DNA from: Spirodela intermedia | Lineage: Eukaryota; Streptophyta; Magnoliopsida; Alismatales; Araceae | DNA length: 64,000 nt | Assembly: GCA_902729315.2 (NCBI GenBank) | Contig: LR746272.1 | Coordinates: forward strand, 12,201,827-12,265,826 | Direction: 5' to 3' | Shown here: positions 22,698-33,877 of the stretch, piece by piece | Layout of the letters: every line of letters begins with the position of its first letter | How positions within the stretch are numbered: position 1 is the first letter of the stretch | Program-made: the position numbers and the translations under genes | Notes under the pieces: generated by a model | Database searches by the model: none | What the model saw: only the letters and a program-made list of their open reading frames with translations | What the model was told of the DNA's origin: nothing

Positions 22698-25600
22698 CTA
22701 CAAGATTCGGTCGGAGAGGCTGGGGAGGCGGCGGAAGAAGTTGAGGGTGGGGGGCGGCATAGGGTCCCTGAACATGGGGTGCCGCAGGAAGTAGAAGCCG
22801 AGGGCTACCGCCACCATCTTCGGCGGGACGACGTAGAGAACGACACCGGCGGCAGAGCAGGCGCCGACGAAGAGCCTGGTGGCGCGCGGGTCCCTCCAGC
22901 TGACCAGCGCCTGCAGCCTCTCTCCCTGCGCGGCGAAGTCCCCCATCACCGTCTGGACCCTGCCGGCGAGAGTCCGCAGGCGGTCGTAGCGCGCCCTCAC
23001 GAGCTCCTCCGGTTTCCCCGTCGGCACGGCGTCGAACTCCTCGTCGAGCTCGTCGGGTTCCACGGCGTCCGCCTGGGAGAGACGCACGTCCATCCCCGGC
23101 GGGAGCTTCGGCCGGAAGCGGCGGTACCAGGCGGCGACGAGCACGAGGTAGAAGAAGCCTGTCGGCGCGGCCAGCTCCGGGTACCAGACCAGAACGAGGA
23201 ACAGGAGGTGGACGAGGAAGGTTGTCACGGGGTTCCGCCACCGCCGTATGTCGTCGAGCCAACGGGCCACGCCGACGATCCACGCCAGCACGGCCATGAT
23301 GCGGAACCAGTTCGACTTGCTGCGGCGCATGCTCCAGATATGGGAATCGGCGTCGAGCATGTAGCGCACTACCTCCGGGCCGAGCGGGGGCTCCGAGCGG
23401 GCGAGCCAGCCAGCGACCATCTTGATGGCGGCGCCGCGCAGGGCCTCCTGCTGCGGCACGCCGATGGGGCGGAGGTGGTGCATCCTCGGCAGCATCGGCT
23501 GCGCGTAGATGGCGCAGGTGTCCGGCAGCAGCGCGGGGCAAGCGAAGCGGACGGCCACTTCCACCTCGCCCATCTTCTTCAACCCCGAGCGGAGCAGCAC
23601 CAGCAGAGGGTAGGAGTTGGTGTACACGCGGTTGCTCTCTAGCGTCGATAAGCGGATCCGCACCTTGCCGATGCGGTAGTCGGGGCGCTCGCCGGCGAGG
23701 TCAGCGAACATGCGCCAGTTGTCGAAGACCCCGATGGTCAGCACCGTGCAGGGGTCGTAGACCTGCCACGTGTACTGCTCGTTCCAGCGAGGGTCAAAGC
23801 TGTCGGTGATGGTCCTGGTGCGGACCCACTTCTTCCCGTACTTGGCCACGCAGTAGGCGTCGGTGGAGCCCTTGCCACCGCCCTTAGTCTTCATAGGGAG
23901 AAGCCCCCGCGCCCCCAGGATGCCCAGCTCCAGCACCCCCACCGCCGGCCGCCACAGCTGCTTCGCCGTCGCCCGGAAGTCGCTGCAGACGTGCGCCGCC
24001 TCGTCCAGCACGTGGTAACCCCCCTCCAGGCACAGCCTCAGGTGAATCCTCCCTGCGTAGGCGGCGCCGCCGGAGGCGGCGGCGGCTTTTCCGCCGTCGA
24101 GGTTGAACCACTTGGAGGAGAGTGGGCGCTCGTCGAGCCGCTGCTCCACGGAGGCTACCTCCACCATGGCGTGGCCCAGCAGAGTGGTCTCCTTGCCGGA
24201 GCGGTCCTCTACCAGGACGAGCAGTTGGTCATCGAGTGGCTCAGAGACGACGAACATGAGGTCCTCGTGCCAGGAGAAGGACGGGGAATCACCGCCGGCG
24301 GTGGACCTCCTGGTCCGCGAGGACTGGAAGCCCAGCTGAATCTTCACCCTCACGTCGACCGGGAACGGAGACGGCGACGGGCCCCCGACGTGAAGGTCCT
24401 GAGCTTCGATCACCGACACGCGGAGGTACCAGAGCTTCGGGGACTGGTAGACCTTGGAGCGGGTGTGGCCGACGTGGGGGGCCTCTGTGTTCCATGAATC
24501 TGGGAACGCCTCGTCGGCCTGGGTCCCGATCCAGACGGAGACCATGATGTCGCCGGTGATGTGAGCGGTGGGGTTGCGGTCGTCGGATCCCTCGAGACGG
24601 TACCACTGCGCCGCCAACGGGCCGTCCGGCTTGTCTCGGACGGGCACATCGGAGAGGTCGAAGCAGACACCGCCGAGGAAGGTCTCGCCGGCGGCGGCGC
24701 CGCCATCCCAGACCGAGATCTCGAGCGTGGACTCCGCCTTGGTGTGGCTGAAGGAGAAGACCTGGTTCCATTCCGGGTTTGCTGAGTTTCCCGGGGACTG
24801 CTTCGTCCTCACCGTCTGCGCTCCCGCACGGACCTTGACGCTAGGGTTCTCGCACGGCTGGAGATTCCTCGCCTTGACCACCTTCACGAATAGGAACTGC
24901 ATGGGCTCCACGAGGTCGTACGCCGAGGAAATCCGATCGGCCGCCTCCCTGGTTGATGAGAACTTTCCGGGTATGGCCTTCGGTTCGAAGTGCCCCCCGT
25001 TCGTCCTCCTCGAAACTGTGGTCTTCTCCATAGTCGCCGTCGTCTGCATCTTCTTCACTTCGGCCATGAGAACTTCCCGCGGGTGCTCCTCCACCACGTG
25101 CTGAGGAGGCGGTGCAGGCTCCGGAGATGGGACTTCCTCCACTACCACGAGAGGCACGGGCGGCGGTTCCTGCGTCTCGCTGGCCGTCTCCGTCGGCAGA
25201 GGGATATCGGATATGCTCTCCTTCTTCGCCTCGTTGTGCTCTTGCTGCGGGTTGGACTGGTCGAGCTTCTTCTCCTCACCTTGTTGCTGTTCCTCGTAGT
25301 AATATATCCTGAGGCCAATGTCGCCGCGGACCCAGCTGAGGAGGGCTCTCTTCTCGAGAGGGAAGTAGATGAGGCCTTCTTCGCCCTTCTTAGCGAACTG
25401 GCTGCCGTAAATCCGGACACGGCCGAGGAAGTGGTTCTTTCGTCCTCCGCCGCCAGAGGTGCCCTGGCGCTTGTCGCTGTAGACCTCGACGTCGAGCTCC
25501 TCGGCTTCCATGTCCGCTGGGTCGGGGACGAGGAACTCGAGCTTCTCGTGCCATTTGGGGTTGAGACTCCTAACGGAGGTCTTCGTGCGCTTCCTCTGTC

Positions 25601-25766
25601 CGGCGAACTCCACCACCACGTATGGGCTGGAGGTCCCCTGACCGTCCTTGGGGAGGAGATCTCGGGCATCGACCACCTCCACCGTCAGCTTCCGGACAGT
25701 GTGTTGCGGCGAGGTCATGGTGTCATATTTGTGACTGTGAACGAAGGACGCCCGAGGAGAAGGCAA
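22698..25766 (-). CDS. MCTP: MCTP: multiple C2 domains and transmembrane region protein, QUIRKY type, 1022 aa
   Basis: An ER membrane tether of the MCTP family. Such proteins bind membranes through C2 domains and often sit at plasmodesmata (QUIRKY/MCTP15 type). The single exon encodes four C2 domains: about residues 25-150 (LTVEVVDARDLLPKDGQG), 285-415 (LFVKVVKARNLQP), 445-590 (YLRVSVIEAQDLHVG) and 610-760 (LELGILGARGLLPMK). The C-terminal PRT_C region (about 860-1022) contains two hydrophobic clusters, one around VHLLFLVLVWYPELAAPTG and one around VVLYVVPPKMVAVALGFYF. A charged, proline-rich linker (about 155-250) separates C2-1 from C2-2, as in QUIRKY-like members. Coding DNA is very GC-rich. 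The second Met (residue 17, MTSPQHTVRK) may be the true start, since family members begin close to the first C2 strand. I am confident of the family and less sure of the exact paralogue. Confidence 0.95.
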   Translation of the reverse strand: MPSPRASFVHSHKYDTMTSPQHTVRKLTVEVVDARDLLPKDGQGTSSPYVVVEFAGQRKRTKTSVRSLNPKWHEKLEFLVPDPADMEAEELDVEVYSDKRQGTSGGGGRKNHFLGRVRIYGSQFAKKGEEGLIYFPLEKRALLSWVRGDIGLRIYYYEEQQQGEEKKLDQSNPQQEHNEAKKESISDIPLPTETASETQEPPPVPLVVVEEVPSPEPAPPPQHVVEEHPREVLMAEVKKMQTTATMEKTTVSRRTNGGHFEPKAIPGKFSSTREAADRISSAYDLVEPMQFLFVKVVKARNLQPCENPSVKVRAGAQTVRTKQSPGNSANPEWNQVFSFSHTKAESTLEISVWDGGAAAGETFLGGVCFDLSDVPVRDKPDGPLAAQWYRLEGSDDRNPTAHITGDIMVSVWIGTQADEAFPDSWNTEAPHVGHTRSKVYQSPKLWYLRVSVIEAQDLHVGGPSPSPFPVDVRVKIQLGFQSSRTRRSTAGGDSPSFSWHEDLMFVVSEPLDDQLLVLVEDRSGKETTLLGHAMVEVASVEQRLDERPLSSKWFNLDGGKAAAASGGAAYAGRIHLRLCLEGGYHVLDEAAHVCSDFRATAKQLWRPAVGVLELGILGARGLLPMKTKGGGKGSTDAYCVAKYGKKWVRTRTITDSFDPRWNEQYTWQVYDPCTVLTIGVFDNWRMFADLAGERPDYRIGKVRIRLSTLESNRVYTNSYPLLVLLRSGLKKMGEVEVAVRFACPALLPDTCAIYAQPMLPRMHHLRPIGVPQQEALRGAAIKMVAGWLARSEPPLGPEVVRYMLDADSHIWSMRRSKSNWFRIMAVLAWIVGVARWLDDIRRWRNPVTTFLVHLLFLVLVWYPELAAPTGFFYLVLVAAWYRRFRPKLPPGMDVRLSQADAVEPDELDEEFDAVPTGKPEELVRARYDRLRTLAGRVQTVMGDFAAQGERLQALVSWRDPRATRLFVGACSAAGVVLYVVPPKMVAVALGFYFLRHPMFRDPMPPPTLNFFRRLPSLSDRIL

Positions 25767-27490
25767 GAAGAAAAGGGAAAAGATGAGAGAGAGAGAGAGA
25801 AAGGAAGTACCGGCGGCGGTGAGGGTGGGAAGCTCTTCCTTCCGACAGTCCTGCGGGCGGAACTTATCTATTTTTTTATCAAAGGACGATCGATGCTTTT
25901 GCTTTCACGCTCTTTATCGACCGTGCTTTTGAAGCTAAGACTCTGGGAATTCCATTCGCTCGTGGGGAACGCGCATCTTCTTCTTCCTCCTTACTTGCGA
26001 AGGAATGCTTCTCCTTTTCCTTCCAACGCGACCACTCTGCCCCCCCCAGCGTGTCTATCCATCTGTGCGTTCTATCTGCTTATCCTCTCCAAGTGGGGAG
26101 CGGGTGAATCAGGTTCTGCAAGCCTCTCGAATAGGATTCCCACTTCCCTCTCGGTGGATTGTGCGTTCCCATCGGCATATTGTCAAAGGGCAGACGATTT
26201 GATCGGGTATTTCATAAATTCTTCAAGAGGGGAAGTGAATGGTCGATCTTCACCTGGATAGCCGGAACGAACGTCATAGAATCGACACCAAAGGAACGAG
26301 GGGACGCTGGCCAGAAGCGCCAGGAACCATCTCCATCCGTCCGTGCTTTGACTCCAAAAGAAAAAGGGAAGCCGACAGACGTCGTCGCTGGTCAAAAGAC
26401 GTTCTCGTCACGCCACTGCGATTTCTCACAGAAGCAGCCTTGCGCCCGCTTAGCAGACTCGACAAGCCCTTCAGAACAATCAGGGCCGGTCATCAGCGAA
26501 GTTGGACGTGGAGCTGATGGGGAGGGAGGCCGAAATCAAAGATGGAGATACCCAGGAGGCTTCACATTCCTTCCTCCAACATTTCCATATCGTCTTCCTG
26601 CAACAAGGAGAACGCATGCTTCGGGCAATGGAGGACGATGCCTTGGGATAGAGGTTTGGGCCACCGTAGCAGTGAGGCCAGAGCCTTCCGGTTGCTTTCA
26701 CCGGCCGGCGATTTCCGGATGGCCAACGCGCTCCTTGGATCACGGTGAACCTTGCCGGCAGGCACCAGTAAGTGGAATAATCCAGAGCGTCAGATTGTTG
26801 AAGGCGACATGCCACCGATCCCAGTCTCCAGTCACACCTTCAAAGGATGAGTCCTGATTTCAATCCCTGTCTCTATCAGCTTTTTGGGTTCACCATCCTT
26901 TTCGAGAAGCTGCCGTTGGAATCTCATACTGTCTTCCTTATCAAGAGCACGACTGAGAACGGGAGCGAGGTCTTCCGTCAGTAGAAGCTCATGTCTTTAC
27001 CAGGTCTCCTAATCCATCTGGCTGTTCAGTTTACTCTGGAGAATGTGAGAAGGGAGACAGGGAAGCGTGTCTGAGTACGCAAGCTGCGCACCCAGCTCTG
27101 GAAATCACCAGGAGCCCAAGTGAAGATCCTAAGCGACAAGCAGAAGAAGGAGCCGTTGGGAATACAACGGTGAAGAGAGCCCAAAGACTGTGAATCTCAC
27201 TTTTGAGTTGGAACTTTAGAGATTTTAGTCTTTAAAGATCGGGGGGATAAGGAAGATTTTTCATCATATTTAAGGTGAGGAGAAGCATCGTTGCAGCCAT
27301 GAACCATGGACATGAATCAGTTTACGATCAGACCTTGTTGGTGTATCCTGGTGTTCATCAATCTCATCATCATCATCATATTCTTCTTCTTCTTCTACAT
27401 CAGCTGGATACTTCACATGAAGCCAGTTAAACCATGCATGATATAGTTTCATGGATTGAATCAACTGATACTTCCGCGATTTCCAAGCTC
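25767..27490. other. MCTP upstream region and 3' side of the HSP20-like gene
   Basis: The left part (25767-26200) should contain the MCTP promoter and 5' UTR, with short (AG)n at about 25785-25801. The middle part (26160-26860) is unusually free of stops in several frames and moderately GC-rich, but no frame shows a domain that I recognise. The right part has CAT/TTC trinucleotide runs at about 27363-27398 and then the 3' UTR of the HSP20-like gene. No gene is called. Confidence 0.45.
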
Positions 27491-28196
27491 CTACGCTCTC
27501 GATCTGAGCTTGCGAGACATATAAAACCCCAACGCGAACGCTGAAACAGCCACTGCGATGATCTTCTTGTTACGGTTCAGCTTCTCCAACAGACCATGTT
27601 TGGAGAGCACCTCCTGAAACCCCTGTCCCCAGCTTATTCTCTTCTTCTCGCTAGGGTTAGTCTTCTCCCCGTCACCTCTGCCCCCCCCGCGGACGGGATC
27701 TTCCTCTATCTCATCGCCATCATCATCATCATCATCACCACCATCGACGAGAACGCCGATACGGGAGCTGATACTTTCTGTTGGCTTCTTGGGGATGATC
27801 AAGGAGATACAGTCATCCTCGTACCACCCCGTGATCTTGTCAGAATCCGAGTCTTGCGGTAATTCAAAGGATTCAGATAGGAATTCTTCGGCTTCAGACG
27901 TCGTCTTCTTCCCGGTGACTTTGAGTCTTCCAGAGCTGTCGATCAGCACCCTCAGATCTTCCTTCGTAAAACCTTTTAGGTCAACCAGAAAAGGGAAGAA
28001 GACTTAGAAAAAAGCAGTCGAAGATTTGACAGAGAATCGATGGGGATGAAACCAGACCAGGAATGCGGACGCGGAGGATGTGGGCGGTGGGGGTGGAGGT
28101 CCATTCGATGGATGGACGGAGTTCCACTGACGTGGCGGTTTCCAGGGAAGCCGGGGCCTTTTCTCTCTCGTTCTTTGTCTTCCATCGCTGATCCAT
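27491..28196 (-). CDS. HSP20-like protein with C-terminal membrane anchor (RTM2-like), 206 aa
   Basis: A small heat-shock-like alpha-crystallin protein of the plant RTM2-type group, which are usually membrane-anchored and not classical heat-induced sHSPs. Exon 1 is 28196-28058 and exon 2 is 27972-27491 (621 nt in total). The splice joins RVRIPG to FTKEDLRV, which is the standard beta-strand order of the alpha-crystallin domain (about residues 25-110, including IDSSGRLKVTGKK). It is followed by an acidic aspartate run encoded by an imperfect trinucleotide repeat near 27709-27742. A hydrophobic tail, KIIAVAVSAFALGFYMSRK, ends about ten residues before the stop and looks like a tail anchor. The position of the splice is well supported by frame and conservation. 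Confidence 0.88.
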
Positions 28197-28544
28197 GTGA
28201 GATATTAGGATCCTTGTTGGGTGGGCTCTAGATTGAGGTGAACGTTTGTTTCATAGCAAATGGAAAGCAGTTGGGCAGATTTATAGCACCATACACCAAG
28301 TGCTGGTAGATGACCTCTCTGTGATATTCCATACTTTTCTTCGACGCCTCTCTCTCTCTCTCATCGGCTATCTTCAGCAAGGCAAATGCTTTGCTTTCTT
28401 GGAAAAGTTGCGTAGACAATCTCCTGATATATCCCACAATGTTTTCTTGGAGGTTGGGCTTTTCATTCATCGATAGAATTCACCGACAAAACGCCAAAGT
28501 CCAGCTAAACTACACGAACTATTCACTCGCACCCGACTGCAAGC

Positions 28545-28579
<35 letters not shown>

Positions 28580-29269
28580 ATGTCTCCATATGATCATGAT
28601 GCCAACGGAACGTGATGGACACCTGCAAAAATACTTGCGGATTGAATCCCGTGAGAAGAGTTGAGGGGTCGTATAGTTTCCCGTTGATTACAGAGCAAGG
28701 TCTGGAAATCATGGAATAATCTCCAAAGGCACACCCTTCGCACGTTGCAATGCGACCCTTCGCACCTGAACGTGGATACCTCCCACATTTAGTACTTCAA
28801 GCAATTGACGGAAGATTTGGGCTACCCATTTGTGGGTATATTTATGGCCATTGTGTGGCTCCACGGGCCTGGTCCTCGAGGCCAGCTATGGGCGTAAGAG
28901 TGGTCTTCAACGGCCAGTTGAATTGAATGAACCCATCACGGAGAAGGCCAGCTAACCACAACCCAAGAGGCTACCGCCGCAGTTCATCAACTCCTCCTCT
29001 CTCTCCAACTTCTTCCTCGCCTAGTGGTTCCCCTCGCTTCGCTCGCCGCCCGCCCTCGGCTACATAAAACCCCGCAGTTCTCCGTATTACGCAGCGTCTG
29101 TGCTCAGTACTTCCGTAGTCCCTTCCCTCCCCTCTCTCTCTCTCATCTCTCCCTGTGTTCTCCTCCTCTCTGAGCAGGAAGGCAATTGCCTTCCTCTTCC
29201 TCTTCCCCTTGTCCTCCTCGTGGCGGTGAACCCGTTCCTCTGGCTGGACCCTGCGGGGGTGCAGCAAGA
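28197..29269. promoter_or_regulatory. Divergent promoter region between HSP20-like and pectate lyase genes
   Basis: This 1.07-kb interval separates two divergent start codons. It has a (CT)n run at 28549-28577. Close to the pectate lyase start (about 29125-29175) it is rich in CTCTCT/TCCTCC, resembling the plant core-promoter Y patch. A weak TATA-like ACATAAAAC occurs near 29062. Assignment is by position and composition only. Confidence 0.4.
28549..28577. repeat. (CT)n microsatellite
   Basis: A perfect CT run of about 29 bp in the divergent intergenic region. Confidence 0.95.
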
Positions 29270-29870
29270 ATGAGGGCCAACTCGTCTTCCTCTTTCTTCT
29301 TCGCTCTACTTCTCGCAGCCATCGCGCTTTGCCGCGCGCACATCGCCGAGTTCGACGAGACCTGGCAGCAGCGGGAGGAGAAGGCCCGCGCCGCCGCCAT
29401 CGCCGCCTACAAGCCTGACCCCGAGTCCGTCAACGACGAACTGAACTCCCACGTCCACAAGTACGTCGTCTACGTCCTCCTCATCCACGCTTTGCTCCCT
29501 TCCATATCTCGCGATCTCCCCTGCTTTTCCAATCTTCAGTCCGTTCATAACCAGAGCCCCGTTCGACCTAAAATATTGGACCATCTCTTCCTCGATCCAT
29601 GTTGGTTATTAGTAGTCTCGATCAACTGTTGCTGTTTTCCTCGGTAGCTGGAACCGAACCTGATGGCTGTCCTCGAGAGGTTCAAAGTAGTGAGAACGGT
29701 GGATCTCTCTCACAAAGAGTAAGAAAACTCTTCCTTCAAAGATGCCCGTCTCCGAGTTGCACCACCGGCTTCCCCTCCTTCTACTCGACCCATTACTCTA
29801 GTCCTCCTCTCTAGCCTGCGAGTGAAAGAGAGAGCGAGATAGAGATCGAGAGAGACAGAGATAGACAGAT

Positions 29871-29910
<40 letters not shown>

Positions 29911-31810
29911 GATGGTTGGAGAATTCCGTTCATTCCCAAGCGGCCGGAGAACGTCGCTGCCGTCCCCTGCCCAGTTCTCTACGCCGACTCGTCTTGCTCA
30001 TCCCAATCGAATGTTCCATAGCCGGCGTTATTACTCCGTCCACGCCCCTCGCCGAGTCTTTCAAGAGGAGATGGTGGCGACCGCGTGAGCCGCCCTCGCC
30101 ATTAATGCACAGCTTAAAACACCCCACACGAACCCACGTGACCAGCGGTTAAAATTTCTGGATTACAGGTCAATACCCAGCCCCACACATTAATCACCAA
30201 AAAAACTGTAACTTTTAACTGGGTCTGCCGTGTTTCCTGGTAGAATCACCATTTCTCTCCTGAGAATGGAACTGCATGTTCTAAGCAATATCGACGGGGG
30301 GATTCCGACAGGGCGCTGGAGGAAGTCAACGGCACGCGGCGGGAGCTGCTGGGGAAGCACAAGGGTGGGCCGTGCATGGCGACCAACCCCATCGACCGGT
30401 GCTGGCGGTGCCGGAAGAACTGGGCGCACCACCGGAAGCGGCTCGCCACCTGCGCGCTGGGCTTCGGACGGCGCACCGTCGGCGGGAGGAAGGGGAGATT
30501 CTACGTGGTGAACAACCCTTCCGACGAGGATCTGGTTAACCCCAAACCGGGGACTCTGCGGCACGCGGTGATACAGGAGGAGCCACTGTGGGTGGTCTTC
30601 GAGCGGGACATGGTGATCCGCCTGAGGGAGGAGCTCATCGTGAACAGCCACAAGACCATCGACGGGAGGGGGGCTAACGTTCACATCGCCTACGGCGCCG
30701 GCATTACGCTGCAGTTTGTGGAGAATGTGATCATCCACGGGATCCACATCCACGATATTAAGGCCGGTGGCGGGGGGGTTATCAGGGACTCGCCGAGGCA
30801 CTACGGGCTCAGGACGAGGAGCGATGGAGACGGGATCTCCATCTTCGGCTCCACCAACGTGTGGATCGACCACGTCTCCATGTCCAGGTGCAACGACGGA
30901 CTCATCGACGCCATCAACGCCTCCACCGCCATCACCATCTCCAACAACCACTTCACCCACCACAACGAGGTCGAGCCCCTTTCCTCTTTTTCTTCTTCTT
31001 CTTCTACTACTACTACTCCGTCGTCCTCTTCTACTACTACGTCTTCTTCTTCTTCGTCTTCTTCTTGTTCTTCTTCCCTCACACCGTCTTCTTCTTCTTC
31101 TTCTTCATCTTATTCCGTCTTCTTCTTCTTCTTATTCTTCTTCTCTTACTCCGTCTTCTTCTTCTACTACTACTACTACGACTGCTACTGGTAGTATTCT
31201 TATTCTTCGTTGGCTGAGCCGATTGGGCGACGATGGATGACGGCGCGCAGGTGATGTTATTTGGGGCGCACGACCTGAGCAAGGAGGATTCCATCATGCA
31301 AATCACGGTGGCATTCAACCACTTCGGCCGGGAGCTCCGGCAGAGGATGCCCCGCTGCCGGTGGGGGTTCTTCCACGTCGTCAACAACGACTACACCCAC
31401 TGGCAGATGTACGCCGTCGGCGGCAGCCAGCACCCCACCATCATCAGCGACGGCAACCGCTACATCGCCCCCGCCAACTACAACGCCAAGGAGGTGCTCC
31501 CCACTACACTCCCCCTTCTCTTCTCTTCTCCCCTTCTCTCCCACAGCAGATCGAAAGCTTGAAACGTGGAGAGTTGCAGGTGACTAAGAGGGAATACGCG
31601 ACGAAGCGGCAGTGGAAATCGTGGACGTGGCGGTCCGAGGGGGACCTGATGGTGAACGGGGCCTTCTTCGTGCAATCAGGCCCCGCCAAGCTCGCCCTCC
31701 CCTTCTCCACCAAGAAGAAGATGATCATCAAGCCCAAGCCCGGTTCCTTCGTCACCAGGCTCACCCGCTACTCCGGCGCCCTCACCTGCCGCCCCATGGC
31801 GCCCTGCTGA
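29270..31810 (+). CDS. Pectate lyase (PL1 family), secreted, 440 aa, 4 exons
   Basis: It cleaves de-esterified homogalacturonan in the cell wall by beta-elimination. Exons: 29270-29460, 30312-30969, 31251-31493, 31580-31810 (1323 nt, GT-AG, in frame). Residues 1-23 form a signal peptide ([15 protein letters not shown]). An N-terminal pectate-lyase-N region follows, with the splice joining SHVHK to [10 protein letters not shown]. Then comes the conserved [13 protein letters not shown] block and the parallel beta-helix with [26 protein letters not shown], the Ca-binding region [16 protein letters not shown], and the catalytic-arginine segment [17 protein letters not shown]. The C-terminal LTCRPMAPC ends in cysteine, as is usual. 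Family-typical length. Intron 2 is almost wholly pyrimidine-rich TTC/ACT repeat. Confidence 0.95.
29826..29908. repeat. Compound (AG)n/(GATA)n microsatellite in pectate lyase intron 1
   Basis: Imperfect AGAG/AGATAG/GACAG units run into a perfect AG stretch at about 29875-29908. Confidence 0.9.
30985..31190. repeat. Long TTC/ACT trinucleotide tract filling pectate lyase intron 2
   Basis: Nearly the whole 281-bp intron (30970-31250) is a degenerate run of TTC, TCT and ACT units on the transcript strand. It creates Ser-, Phe- or Leu-rich spurious frames on the plus strand and an acidic one on the minus strand. Confidence 0.9.
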
Positions 31811-32159
31811 CCAAGGAAGAAGATGAAGAATAAGAGGCAGACGAAGAAGAAGACCAGTGGGGATCCATATCGATTTCTCACGATTTACTCGCTAGATTTC
31901 CTTGCGCTCCACCACCATTCGAAGAACTCGTCTTCTCCTCAAACTCGTGAGATTCTTTCAACCAAATGAAGTGGGACACATTCGTGGCAGATCTTCCCTG
32001 AAGACGAACCACAGCTGATTGATATTTTCCAAAATCACGGGTTCAGTATAAGAAACCAAACCCTCCCTCCCCCTTCCTCCTCCGGCCCGATAGCCGGCGC
32101 TGCTCTGCGGATCACCTGGGCATCCGGGAAACCACGAGTACAGGAACCCCCACCGTGAA
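31811..32159. other. Convergent 3' UTR interval of pectate lyase and SSRP1
   Basis: Only 349 bp separate the two stop codons, which face each other, so both transcripts' 3' ends must lie or overlap here. I see no other feature. Confidence 0.5.
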
Positions 32160-33822
32160 CTAGTCGCTGGCGGAGTCGTCGCCGGAACCCACATCGACGA
32201 CGGGGGCGGCGCCGCTCTTGTAGCCAGCCATGGCCTCCTTGTACCGCTTCTTGTCCGCGTTTGCCATGGACTCGTAGGGCTCCTTCTCCTCGGCTGCATG
32301 CATGCAAAATGAGAGAGTTTAGATGGTAAGTTCGGCTTGGCAGAGGAAGGCACGCCGTCATCGACCGTACCTGACATCTTCTTCCACATCTCTCCGAGAG
32401 TCCTGCCGACGTCGGTGAAAGACATCCCCGGATTGGTTTTCCTCACGTTCTGCATGCATGAAGAGTCAGATAGTTCTGGACACCTACCCCAATGCACAAC
32501 ACATGAAAACTTAAAGAAACAAAAAAAGATCTAGGAGAGTTGGATCGACGGCTTGGCCGGGTTGACTTCTCCTACCCGAATTCTAGGCTTTGGGTTGACT
32601 TTGAAGAGACTAATGAAGGAAGACGGCACCAGAGACTACGTAGAGATATTATAAAGATATTGGGAAAAAAGGGATTTGTAAAGATATTATATCCACACCG
32701 GAGACGATGTAGCTGAAAATTCTAAGTAAATTCTCCTTTCCATGCTCTGACTATTCTAAGCTCACTTTTCTAATCTGTAATTAACGCAACACTGCAAAAG
32801 CTGTTAAAATAGAAAGGTCAACCCATAACCAATGTTAGTGGTGAAAGCTATACCGAAGACAGGGGCAGCAAGAGTGCATAAAAAACAAATAACGGTGAAC
32901 TACGTACATGGGAATCGTAGCTGAGAGGGGAAACAAATGGCGTATGGCATGCAGGAAAAACAGTTACACAGCCGAGTTTATGAGCGACTTACGTCTCTTT
33001 CGGTATTTGAGAAGAACATAAAACCAGACATTGCCCTCTTTGGTGCATTAGGATCCTTCTTCTTCCTTGGCCTTCTTTTCTTTCCTTCTTCATCCCCATC
33101 CTTGGCCTTTCTTTTAGCAGAAGGCGCTTTGGCAGAGGGGGCCTCTTTCTTTTCCTCTCTCTTTGCGGGTTTCTGCGGTATGAAGAGGTTATCGTTCATG
33201 AAAATTAACATAATGCTAGGTTTCCCAGCTTTAATATTCGAGCATTTCAGGTCTCCTTAACAAAATGATGTGATATTCACTGCAGACGACTTAACGAGAG
33301 CTGGGATCTTCAGCACATTTCATTAAAAGTATACAAGTCACCAAGCCATGAGCACATTAGGCCATCGGGGGAAGGATGGCAGCTAGATGAACGTAGATCA
33401 TGGGATCTCAAACCCTAAACAGTCCCAGGATCAATGGCTCAGAGGTCTATTGTGTAGACCCACCCTATCGATGGTGGAGATGGCAGGGATATTGATTTGC
33501 AGGGTCACAGATGTTCGGTATAATATGTCGCAGTGAAAACTTTCCTAACAGGAAGAACGAGTCTTACCTCCTTTTCCTCTCCTCCACTTTCACTGGCATC
33601 ACTCCCACGTTCTCCAGTATCATCAGTAGAAGAACCATCATCATCCTCCCCAGCCACGAAATCCTCATCCTGAAAATATTGAAATTACCGTGGAATTAAA
33701 ACTAAGTGATAATGCAAGTACACACAAAAGTTGTATATATATATCTATATATCTATATATATATAGATAGATAGATAGATAGATGGATAGATGGATAGAC
33801 AGATAGAGATAGAGAGAGAGAG

Positions 33823-33877
<55 letters not shown>

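Noticed and set aside
22686-26261. Long plus-strand open frames (318 and 423 codons) opposite the MCTP gene
   Set aside because: They are antisense shadows of GC-rich MCTP coding DNA. Their translations are Arg/His/Val-rich without domains, while the minus strand has four clear C2 domains.
30190-30963. 257-codon minus-strand frame opposite the pectate lyase
   Set aside because: It mirrors the GC-rich second exon, whose plus-strand translation carries all the pectate lyase motifs. The minus frame has no recognisable content.
30767-31240. Ser/Thr- and Leu-rich frames running out of the pectate lyase exon into intron 2
   Set aside because: They arise from the TTC/ACT repeat in the intron. The GT-AG junction 30969-31251 restores the conserved protein.
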